Origin: Asaia bogorensis
Lineage (GTDB): Bacteria > Pseudomonadota > Alphaproteobacteria > Acetobacterales > Acetobacteraceae
Assembly (NCBI GenBank): GCA_945873675.1
Contig: CAMCEP010000085.1
Span: 1 to 10,125 of the forward strand
Reading direction: 5' to 3'
DNA: 10,125 nucleotides
The translations under genes and the position numbers were made by a program. Of the stretch, positions 1 through 6,362 are shown one piece after another. Position 1 is the first letter of the stretch. Each line of letters opens with the position of its first letter. The notes below the pieces were generated by a model, which saw nothing but the letters and a program-made list of their open reading frames with translations, did not search any database and was not told where the DNA came from.

Positions 1-1033
1 TGAAACCAGCAATGGAGACATTCGGCGAAATGGCGAATAGCGCCATCGCAGCCAGCACCAGGATCAGCGGCCAGAAGCGCCCTTTGGGCTTGGTTGGGTT
101 CTTGGCCCAAGCCAACAGCCCAAGGAGTACAAGCAAAAGCGCCCCAAGACCGGCATAGGAATGCCCAACTTCCACATGGTTCGGTCCCGGCAAATCCGGC
201 AGGAAGGCGCCCCAGGGCGAGGGGTCCAAGGGGGCCAGCACATCCATTTGCATCTGCCCATAGCCGCCCCAAAACCCGCCAAAGCCGCCGCCCAGAACGA
301 ACATCCCGCCTGCCCAAAGTGCTGCCAGCACAAGGGCGAAGATGATGATGATTTCAGCGAAAAGCCCGCCGCGCTTCGCGCCATCTAGCCAGCGCGCCAG
401 CACATCCGCGGTCCAAAGTGCGGCCACCATGGGCAGCAGATAGGCGTGGATCAGCGCGGTCGCGACCAGCAGCGCTGCCCAGGCCACCCAGCGCGCTTTT
501 GCCCCATGCGTCAGGCAAAGCCACAGCCCCATCAGCAGCAGGAAATGCGCCGAAAGCGCGAAATGCCCGCCCATGCGCGCCAGCATTGTTGGTTGCAGCA
601 CAAACAGCGCCGCACCGGCCAATCGCGCCAAGGGATCATCAGTGGCAAGCCCGATGATGCGCCACGCCATGAAAGCTTGCAGCGCCGCGCAGCCGTAAAT
701 CCAAAGCCCCCAATATTGCGAGACCTCGATCGCCGGGCTGATGGCCTTGAAGAAAAATGCCAGCAGCGGAATCGCATCCGCGTAATAGATGGAGGAGCTG
801 ACCTCCAGCCCCCAAAGCGGGTTGAGGCCGGGTGGCCAGGACCAGGGCGCGCGGCGAAAGAAACTCCAGCCCAGCCAATATTGCACCGGGTCGGGGCCGA
901 TCATGCCGCTCAACATCCAGCCGGTATTCCAGGGGGGCAGGATATGCAGCCCGAAGGCGTAGGCGATCACCGCCCAGCCGATCAGCACCGAAGCTGCAGC
1001 CCCGGCCCAGGCTTTCAAAGCTTGTCGCGTCAC
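1..1033 (-). CDS. DUF6311-like polytopic membrane protein (3' end beyond window)
   Basis: An open frame runs from a GTG at 1033 to the left edge without a stop, giving 344 residues of an incomplete protein. It is strongly hydrophobic. A first membrane segment lies at about residues 12-33, and further stretches rich in Leu, Ala, Trp and Phe follow. The N-terminal soluble loop has the motif GPDPVQYWLGWSFFRRAPW (46-64), then NPLWGLEVSSSIYYADAIPLL from residue 71, which I recognise as the start of the DUF6311 family of large membrane proteins. These resemble polyprenyl-sugar-dependent (GT-C-like) transferases, but their activity is not established as far as I know. The GTG start overlaps the stop of the upstream glycosyltransferase by 4 bases (GTGA), so translation is probably coupled. 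A role in modifying an envelope glycan with the sugar made available by that enzyme is inferred from this pairing. The gene is sure; the family name is from memory of motifs. Confidence 0.82.
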   Translation of the reverse strand, partial: MTRQALKAWAGAAASVLIGWAVIAYAFGLHILPPWNTGWMLSGMIGPDPVQYWLGWSFFRRAPWSWPPGLNPLWGLEVSSSIYYADAIPLLAFFFKAISPAIEVSQYWGLWIYGCAALQAFMAWRIIGLATDDPLARLAGAALFVLQPTMLARMGGHFALSAHFLLLMGLWLCLTHGAKARWVAWAALLVATALIHAYLLPMVAALWTADVLARWLDGAKRGGLFAEIIIIFALVLAALWAGGMFVLGGGFGGFWGGYGQMQMDVLAPLDPSPWGAFLPDLPGPNHVEVGHSYAGLGALLLVLLGLLAWAKNPTKPKGRFWPLILVLAAMALFAISPNVSIAGF

Positions 1034-1983
1034 GCCTTATCGCCAGGCAGGTAGCGTTCCACCAGGTAAAGCGGCCGGCCCTTGGTTTCGTTGAAGATGC
1101 GCCCGAGATATTCGCCAATGATGCCAAGCATCATCATCTGCACGCCGCCCAAGAAAAGTGTGACGGCCAGAAGGCTTGGGTAGCCAGCGACGGGATTGCC
1201 GAAGAAAATGGTGCGGAAGATCAACTGCGCCAGATAGGCCAAGGCGCCAATCGCCGTGATCAGCCCGATATAGGTCGCTATTTTGAGCGGTGCGACGGTG
1301 AAGGAGGTGATGCCCTCCAGCGAAAAATTCCAAAGCTTCCAGTAATTCCACTTGGTGGTGCCGGCAGCGCGCGGGGCGCGGTCATAACGCACGGCAATGG
1401 CAGGAAAGCCGATCCAGGCAAAGAGGCCTTTCATGAAGCGATGCTGTTCGCGCAGCTTCAGCAGCGCATCCAGGGCGCGGCGGCTCATCAGCCGGAAATC
1501 GCCAGTATCGGGCGGCAGCTGCACCTTGCCGCTGATCCGCTGCATCAGCCGATAAAACGCGTAAGCGGTTGCCTTTTTCAGCCAGGTTTCGCCGGCGCGG
1601 GTATTGCGCTGCGCATAGGCAACATCAAAGCCCTGGCGCCAGGCGGCGATCAGATCCGGGATCACCTCGGGCGGGTCTTGCAGATCGGCGTCAATCACGA
1701 CCACTGCCTCTGCCCCGCGGGCGTGATCCAAGCCGGCGGTGAGCGCAATCTCCTTGCCGAAATTGCGGCTGAGATTGAGTACGGTCACACGGTGATCCTG
1801 CGCCTGAAGGCCGAGCATGACGGCCAGCGTGCCATCCTTCGACCCATCATTCACATAGACCACTTCCCAAGAAGGCCCGATGCCAGCCAGCGCTGCCGCC
1901 AGCCGCGCATGGAATTGGGGCAGTACCTCCTGCTCGTTATAAGCAGGGACGACAATGGAAAGTGCGGGCGGGTCCTGGGACAA
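1030..1983 (-). CDS. GtrB/DPM1-like polyprenyl-phosphate glycosyltransferase (GT2)
   Basis: The protein has 317 residues, the usual length for GtrB/ArnC-like enzymes. These transfer a sugar from a nucleotide donor to undecaprenyl phosphate on the cytoplasmic face of the inner membrane. The GT2 fold is marked by VVPAYNE (11-17), VNDGSKDGT (44-52), LSRNFGKE (71-78) and the metal-binding DAD (98-100) followed by LQDPPE (101-106). Two C-terminal membrane segments lie at about 232-256 and 268-290. The tail IGEYLGRIFNETKGRP (289-304) is the hallmark of the GtrB/YfdH group. The start is TTG: an in-frame TAG lies just upstream, no ATG precedes residue 56, and a GAGG sits 8 bases before the TTG. The downstream DUF6311-like gene overlaps its stop codon. 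The donor sugar cannot be deduced. No GtrA-type flippase is visible in the window. Confidence 0.93.
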   Translation of the reverse strand: MSQDPPALSIVVPAYNEQEVLPQFHARLAAALAGIGPSWEVVYVNDGSKDGTLAVMLGLQAQDHRVTVLNLSRNFGKEIALTAGLDHARGAEAVVVIDADLQDPPEVIPDLIAAWRQGFDVAYAQRNTRAGETWLKKATAYAFYRLMQRISGKVQLPPDTGDFRLMSRRALDALLKLREQHRFMKGLFAWIGFPAIAVRYDRAPRAAGTTKWNYWKLWNFSLEGITSFTVAPLKIATYIGLITAIGALAYLAQLIFRTIFFGNPVAGYPSLLAVTLFLGGVQMMMLGIIGEYLGRIFNETKGRPLYLVERYLPGDKA

Positions 1984-2137
1984 AAGCGGGGCCTCAACGG
2001 GTTTCTAAAAGGGGTGATAACAACCGAGATGGGGCGAAAACATGGCCCTGCACGGCCTTCAAGTGGGGTTTTGCCGTGGTTTTGCGTCCCGCGCCGGAAT
2101 CCTGGATGCTTGCCCTGAACGAGAGGAGCCTTCCCGC
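1984..2137. promoter_or_regulatory. Divergent intergenic region with a short direct repeat
   Basis: These 154 bases separate the minus-strand glycosyltransferase from the plus-strand monooxygenase, so both promoters should lie here. I cannot identify convincing -35/-10 pairs on either strand. The one pattern I see is a direct repeat, GGTTTTGC, at 2067-2074 and 2078-2085. The copies are spaced 11 bases start to start, about one helical turn, which could suit a regulator. It may equally be chance. Confidence 0.3.
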
Positions 2138-3568
2138 ATGCCGGCCCCGCGCAATCTGACCGACCTTGAAGCCGATATAAGCCGCGACCTTGAATTGGTG
2201 GCCCATCCGCGTGCCGCCTGGCTTGAGGCCAAAACCAGCGGCGGCGCGCCGGTGCTGGATTGCCTGATCATCGGCGCGGGGCAATGCGGCCTTGCGGTGG
2301 CGCATGCGCTGAAGCGCGACAAGGTAGCCAATATCCTACTGCTGGACCGCGCGCCGGAGGGTAAGGAAGGCCCGTGGGTCACATACGCCCGCATGCCGAC
2401 CTTGCGATCTTGGAAGGATCAGAACGGGCCGGATTTGGGCATCCCGTCGCTGACGTATCAGGCCTGGCATGAGGCGCAATTCGGCGCGGCGCATTTCGCT
2501 GCCATGCGCATGATACCCCGCGAAGCCTGGCAGGATTACTTGAATTGGCTGCGCCGGGTGCTGGCCTTGCCGGTGCGAAATGGCGTGGAGGCCGGGCGCA
2601 TTTCGCCGGCGCACACGGATGATGGGCTGCCCTGCCTTCGGGTGGAAAGCTCAGCCGGGCCTTATCTGGCGCGCAAGGTGGTGCTGGCGACAGGGCAGGA
2701 AGGCGTTGGCGAATGGTGGATGCCCGATTTCCTGCGTGCGTTGCCGGCGGATAAGCGCGCCCATAGCGCGGATGCGATTGATTTCGCCGCACTCAAGGGC
2801 CGCGTGGTGGCGGTGCTGGGCGCGGGTGCCTCGGCCTTTGACAATGCCGCCATGGCGCTTGAGGCAGGGGCGTCTGAGGTGCATCTGTTCTGCCGCCGTG
2901 CTGATCCCATGATCATCCAGCCCTATCGCTGGCTGACCTTTGCCGGTTTCATGCGCCATATTTTTGAAATGCCGGATGAATGGCGCTGGCGTTTTATGTC
3001 CTACATTCTTGGACTGCGGGAGGGCTTTCCGGCCGATACCTATGCGCGGGTCAATGCCTTTCCCAATTTCACCATGCATGTCGGCCGGCCCTGGACCGGG
3101 GCGCGCTTGGTGGATGAGCACGTTGAATTGGCAACAACGCGCGGTGCCTTCCTCGCCGATTATGCGATTTGCGGCACGGGCGTGCGCATGGACCCGGCTT
3201 TGATCCCGGCGCTTGGCGAATGCGCGGATAACATCGCGCTTTGGGCGCATCGCTACACGCCGCCGGCTGAAGAAGCCAGTGAACGGCTTGGCGAATTCCC
3301 CTATCTGGCGCCGGATTATGCCTTTGTGGAAAAGCGGGTGGGTGAGACGCCTTGGATTCGCGATATCCATCTTTTCGGCATCGGCACCACCATGTCCTTC
3401 GGCCCTGCCGGATCTTCCATCAATGCCATGACGATGGCTGCGCCGCGCTTGGCAGCGGGGGTGACGCGTGGCTTGTTCGAAGCGGATCTGCCGCGGCTTT
3501 ATGGCGATTTGCGCAGCTATGACATTCCGCAAGTGGTGCTTGACCCGAGCCGCATCGCGGCGGAGTGA
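2138..3568 (+). CDS. FAD/NAD(P)-dependent monooxygenase-like oxidoreductase
   Basis: From the ATG at 2138 the protein has 476 residues, similar in size to single-component flavin monooxygenases (FMO/Baeyer-Villiger group). A first dinucleotide-binding fold shows IIGAGQCGL (44-52), expected to bind FAD. LATGQEG (183-189) matches the mid-chain ATG motif. A second Rossmann motif, VLGAGASAFDNA (226-237), should bind NAD(P)H. The C-terminal FGIGTTMSFGPAGSSINA resembles the closing FAD contact of this class. No signal peptide is seen, so it is probably cytoplasmic. The frame stays open upstream to an ATG at 2042, but the 2138 start has AGGAG nine bases before it and the protein from there begins with family-like sequence. 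It is divergent from the glycosyltransferase and not in an operon with any visible gene. The substrate is unknown. A strict FxGxxxHxxxW/Y signature is not obvious: the equivalent region reads RAHSADAIDF (207-216). Confidence 0.87.
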   Translation: MPAPRNLTDLEADISRDLELVAHPRAAWLEAKTSGGAPVLDCLIIGAGQCGLAVAHALKRDKVANILLLDRAPEGKEGPWVTYARMPTLRSWKDQNGPDLGIPSLTYQAWHEAQFGAAHFAAMRMIPREAWQDYLNWLRRVLALPVRNGVEAGRISPAHTDDGLPCLRVESSAGPYLARKVVLATGQEGVGEWWMPDFLRALPADKRAHSADAIDFAALKGRVVAVLGAGASAFDNAAMALEAGASEVHLFCRRADPMIIQPYRWLTFAGFMRHIFEMPDEWRWRFMSYILGLREGFPADTYARVNAFPNFTMHVGRPWTGARLVDEHVELATTRGAFLADYAICGTGVRMDPALIPALGECADNIALWAHRYTPPAEEASERLGEFPYLAPDYAFVEKRVGETPWIRDIHLFGIGTTMSFGPAGSSINAMTMAAPRLAAGVTRGLFEADLPRLYGDLRSYDIPQVVLDPSRIAAE

Positions 3569-3582
3569 CGGGTTCGTGGCGC

Positions 3583-3620
3583 AAAAAACCCGCCCAGGCC
3601 AATGACCCGGGCGGGTTCTT
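3583..3620. terminator. Bidirectional rho-independent terminator between convergent genes
   Basis: AACCCGCCC (3587-3595) pairs perfectly with GGGCGGGTT (3609-3617) around a 13-base loop, where GG/CC can add further pairs. Read on the minus strand, the stem is followed by an uninterrupted run of six T (complement of A 3583-3588), ideal for ending the outer-membrane protein transcript. On the plus strand the stem is followed by TTCTT, a weaker tract that can serve the monooxygenase gene ending at 3568. Confidence 0.85.
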
Positions 3621-3646
3621 CAAGGCGATTCTGAAAGCCGAGTGTT

Positions 3647-4384
3647 TCAGAATTTCCAGGTGAGGCCCGCCATCACGCGATTATCGCAGATTTTCAGGTC
3701 AAGGCATTCCTTCTGGCTGATGTCGGTGCCGTAATAGCCAACAGAGACCGAGAAGCCCGCGGCGATTTCGCGCTGCAGGAAGATGCCATAGGCCAGATAG
3801 TCAGGCGCACCGAAGCGGTCATTGCGCTCAATCCACTGATGGCCAAGCCGGCCAGACAGTGTGATGTCAAAAACCGGCGTCTTCCAATCAAAGCCACCTT
3901 CAAGCCACACGCCGGTACCGGAGCTGCCAAAGAAATCCGGCGAATAGGCCGCAGTGCCCAGCAGCGTCACGTCGTCAATTTCATAGGAGAGCTTCATCAC
4001 GCCTTCGGCGAAGGCGAGATCATACTGGTTGGAAGCAGCGGTATAGCCGGGGTAGGAATAATAGACGCCGCCAATATCAACCTTGAGGCCGCTTAGTTCA
4101 AAACGGAAGCCCGCAAGCCCATCCACTTCCTGGCGCGCATCGGTGCCAACGAAAGTGACATTGCTGACAAAGCCACCAACGTAAAAGCCGCTTTCATGGG
4201 AAAGTTCCAGATTGCCCTGCGCGGCGGGGCGATTGCGCGTCTGGCTGATGTTGCGGAACATGTAATCAGTTTGCCCAACGGCGGAACCGGTCACCGAAAA
4301 GCCATTGCCGAGTTCGACTTGAGCAAGTGCAGGGGTTGAAACGAGGCCGAGCGCGAAACCCAGCGCCATGAGTTTTTTCATCAT
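3647..4384 (-). CDS. TorF/Gcw_chp family (TIGR02001-like) outer-membrane beta-barrel protein
   Basis: A 245-residue precursor. MMKK begins a Sec signal peptide that ends in PALA, with predicted cleavage after Ala21 before QVELG. The mature chain alternates polar and hydrophobic residues with many Gly, Tyr and Phe. It carries DYMFRNISQ, then AAQGNLELSHESGFYVGGF, the recognisable N-terminal block of the Gcw_chp/TIGR02001 putative porins. It ends in TWKF with a terminal Phe, the usual Bam recognition end of outer-membrane barrels. Two late cysteines (ECLDLKIC) could form a disulfide. The frame is open to an ATG at 4438, but that would bury the signal peptide 18 residues in. The chosen ATG at 4384 has AGGGA nine bases before it; the adjacent ATG at 4381 is equally possible. 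The transcript appears monocistronic and is closed by the hairpin at 3583-3620. Solute specificity is unknown. Confidence 0.88.
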   Translation of the reverse strand: MMKKLMALGFALGLVSTPALAQVELGNGFSVTGSAVGQTDYMFRNISQTRNRPAAQGNLELSHESGFYVGGFVSNVTFVGTDARQEVDGLAGFRFELSGLKVDIGGVYYSYPGYTAASNQYDLAFAEGVMKLSYEIDDVTLLGTAAYSPDFFGSSGTGVWLEGGFDWKTPVFDITLSGRLGHQWIERNDRFGAPDYLAYGIFLQREIAAGFSVSVGYYGTDISQKECLDLKICDNRVMAGLTWKF

Positions 4385-4413
4385 CCGAAATTTTCCCTTC
4401 GCAAATGAGTTGC

Positions 4414-4442
4414 ACTGATGATGGTGGACGAGCGTCATCAGT
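4414..4442 (-). promoter_or_regulatory. Potential hairpin in the 5' leader of the outer-membrane protein mRNA
   Basis: ACTGATGA (4414-4421) and TCATCAGT (4435-4442) are perfect 8-base inverted repeats separated by 13 bases. In the minus-strand transcript this would form a stem-loop about 30 bases before the start codon, just upstream of the ribosome-binding site. It could affect mRNA stability or translation, or be a protein-binding dyad in DNA. It lies in the non-genic leader if the 4384 start is right. Confidence 0.4.
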
Positions 4443-4618
4443 CTGTTGCGAAGCTGAGTTTACGGGAGAATGTTTTTCGAGCATTTAACGCCGGACAGAG
4501 AAATGCCGCCCATCAAATGTGCAAGTATTGCTGACAAGATAATAAAACGCGCATTTGAACAGAATTCAAAATAAAATTATGCTAAAAAATTACAGAAAAT
4601 CCATCTGATTGCGATATC
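4443..4618 (-). promoter_or_regulatory. AT-rich upstream region of the outer-membrane protein gene, with a TTTGAA/TTCAAA dyad
   Basis: The stretch is markedly richer in A and T than the rest of the window, especially 4535-4610, and holds no plausible gene. It most likely carries the promoter of the minus-strand outer-membrane protein gene. A dyad TTTGAA (4554-4559) with TTCAAA (4565-4570) around a 5-base centre is a possible operator. On the minus strand a TTGAAT followed 19 bases later by TATTAT is a poor sigma-70 candidate, because the spacing is long. No site is assigned with confidence. Confidence 0.4.
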
Positions 4619-4652
4619 ACTCGGACCCGCAAGACGCTTGGCGGGTCCGAGT
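4619..4652 (-). terminator. Perfect 12-bp hairpin after the last gene of the right-hand operon
   Basis: ACTCGGACCCGC (4619-4630) pairs without mismatch with GCGGGTCCGAGT (4641-4652) around a 10-base loop. It lies 9 bases beyond the stop codon of the TPP-enzyme gene, the right place for the operon's terminator. Neither strand shows a proper T tract after the stem (the minus strand continues GATATCGC). It may instead act as a 3'-end stabilising structure or in rho-assisted termination. Confidence 0.55.
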
Positions 4653-4661
4653 TTGAGTGTC

Positions 4662-6341
4662 TCAAGCAGTCGGCAAAGGCATGGTCCTTTTGCGCCAGGC
4701 GGAAGCCTGCATGGCGGATGATTTCACATGCACCAGAACGGGACGATCCGTGATGGCAAAGGCTTCCGCAAGCGCCGCTTCAATTTGATCTTCCGTCTCG
4801 ATCGAAACCGCCGCCGCGCCAAAGGCTTTGGCCCAGGCGATGAAATCTGGGTTGGAAAGCCGGATCGCGGCATCATAGGCGCGGCCCGGATAGCGGCCTT
4901 CATGATGCATGCCGATAGTGCCGTAGCAGGAATTATCCGAAAGGATGATCACCGGCGCGACACCTTCGCGCACCGCGGTCGCGATTTCATTGCCGGTCAT
5001 CAAAATCCCGCCATCACCCACGAAAGCGACCGCGCGCTTGCCCTTGCGCCGCAGCGCTGCCGCAACCGCCATTGGCACCGCCGCGCCCATGGCGCCTACA
5101 ACGGAGGCGAGGAAACACTGCGTCTGCCGGAAAGGGAAATAGCGATGCAGGAAGGACGAGAAATTGCCTGCATCCGATGTGATCGCCGCATCACGCGGCA
5201 CATGCCGCGCCGCCGCCGCGCAGACCGCGCCGAAATTAACCCCATCTTCCATCTTGTCCCATTCAGGCGCCAGCAGTTCGCGGTGAATGGCATTAAGGCC
5301 AGAAACCCAGCGCTTGCGCGCCTCACTCGCTTCCGGGGCATTGCGCGCGAGCAAGCCACGAATGACCGCCAGCGGATCAGCCGCAATCGGCAAATCCACG
5401 CGCCAGACGCGGCCAATTTCATTCGCATCCGGCCAGACCTGCACCATGGTCAGCTGCGGTTCGGGCGCTGCGGGGAAGCTATAGGATTGGCTGATTGAAT
5501 CCGACATGCGTTCGCCAAGACAGATCATCAGATCGGCCTTTTTCATTTCCTCGATCAGCGGCTTTGGCACGCGAATGCCCATATAGCCGCCGTAATTCGG
5601 ATGATCGGCGTCAAACAAATGTGGGCGGCGATGCGTTGGGCTGACCGGTAGCGTCCAGGCTTCCGCCAGGCGGTTCAATTCGGCCGAAGCATCCTCGCCA
5701 TGCGTCGCGAGCGCACCGCCCACCAGCACCAGCGGGCGTTCAGCATTGGCGAGCAATTCTGCAAGCTGGTCCAAATCCTCAGCGCGCGGGCCAGCCATAG
5801 GCATGGCGCGCGGCTTCACCACGGGGCCTTCGGCGGGCGCGTCGAAAATATCTTCGGGCAGGATCACGGCAACCGGTCCAGGCGTGCCGGATTCCGCCAG
5901 ATGGAAGGCGCGCGCGATGGTCTCGCTCGCCTGGATCGGTTCTAGGACCTCGAAGACACCCTTGGTGATGTCGGACAAAAGCCGTGAGTAATTCTGTTCC
6001 TGCAGCGCAAGACGGCCAATATCCTTGCGTTCAACATGGCCGATCAGAATCACCAGCGGCGTTGCGTCATGATAGGCGGTGTGCAGCGCGATCATGGCAT
6101 TGGTCGCGCCCGGCCCGCGTGAGACCAGCGCAACGCCAGCACGCCCATTGCGCATGCGCCCATCGGCAGCGGCCATGAAACCCGCGCCACCTTCATGCCG
6201 GCAGACCACCAGCCTGATGTCAGGGAATTCGCTCAGCGCATCAGTGAGGCCAAGATAGCTTTCCCCCGGAACGCAATAGATCATGTCAATGTCATGCGCC
6301 GCGAGGCTTTCGGCCAGCATATAGCCGACGGTCTTGGTCAT
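4662..6341 (-). CDS. Thiamine diphosphate-dependent enzyme, acetolactate synthase/2-oxoacid decarboxylase superfamily
   Basis: 559 residues with the three-domain layout of the superfamily. The N-terminal PYR domain (about 1-170) contains CVPGES (23-28) and RHEGGAGFMA, with the catalytic Glu at 50 that activates the cofactor. A central domain spans about 190-325. The C-terminal TPP/Mg-binding domain has VGDGG (441-445) and, 24 residues after GDG, DN (469-470) where the classic motif has NN. The Glu argues against glyoxylate carboligase, which lacks it. No acetolactate synthase small subunit is adjacent, so biosynthetic IlvB is unlikely. Decarboxylase, C-C lyase and carboligase roles all remain possible. 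It is the last gene of the operon, 21 bases after a Bug receptor, with GGAG eight bases before the ATG. With receptors and a 2-hydroxyacid dehydrogenase upstream, I infer a catabolic role on a 2-oxoacid. It has no signal peptide and should be cytoplasmic. Confidence 0.9.
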   Translation of the reverse strand: MTKTVGYMLAESLAAHDIDMIYCVPGESYLGLTDALSEFPDIRLVVCRHEGGAGFMAAADGRMRNGRAGVALVSRGPGATNAMIALHTAYHDATPLVILIGHVERKDIGRLALQEQNYSRLLSDITKGVFEVLEPIQASETIARAFHLAESGTPGPVAVILPEDIFDAPAEGPVVKPRAMPMAGPRAEDLDQLAELLANAERPLVLVGGALATHGEDASAELNRLAEAWTLPVSPTHRRPHLFDADHPNYGGYMGIRVPKPLIEEMKKADLMICLGERMSDSISQSYSFPAAPEPQLTMVQVWPDANEIGRVWRVDLPIAADPLAVIRGLLARNAPEASEARKRWVSGLNAIHRELLAPEWDKMEDGVNFGAVCAAAARHVPRDAAITSDAGNFSSFLHRYFPFRQTQCFLASVVGAMGAAVPMAVAAALRRKGKRAVAFVGDGGILMTGNEIATAVREGVAPVIILSDNSCYGTIGMHHEGRYPGRAYDAAIRLSNPDFIAWAKAFGAAAVSIETEDQIEAALAEAFAITDRPVLVHVKSSAMQASAWRKRTMPLPTA

Positions 6342-6362
6342 GTGTGTCTCTCCGATCCTGTC

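Noticed and set aside
832..2118. 428-codon open frame on the plus strand
   Set aside because: It is antisense to the glycosyltransferase and membrane protein genes, is rich in Arg, Gln, His and Gly without any domain pattern, and is a typical shadow frame in GC-rich DNA.
2042..2137. Longer N-terminus for the monooxygenase
   Set aside because: The added residues do not resemble the family, and the 2138 start has a better-placed AGGAG; the upstream start cannot be fully excluded.
2651..3532. 293-codon minus-strand frame inside the monooxygenase gene
   Set aside because: The plus-strand protein has both Rossmann motifs across this region; the antisense product looks like composition-driven noise.
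4385..4438. Longer N-terminus for the outer-membrane protein
   Set aside because: The extra 18 residues precede a complete signal peptide, and a good ribosome-binding site serves the ATG at 4384.
4662..6341. Naming the TPP enzyme IlvB or glyoxylate carboligase
   Set aside because: There is no small subunit next to it for IlvB, and the catalytic Glu is present, which glyoxylate carboligase lacks.
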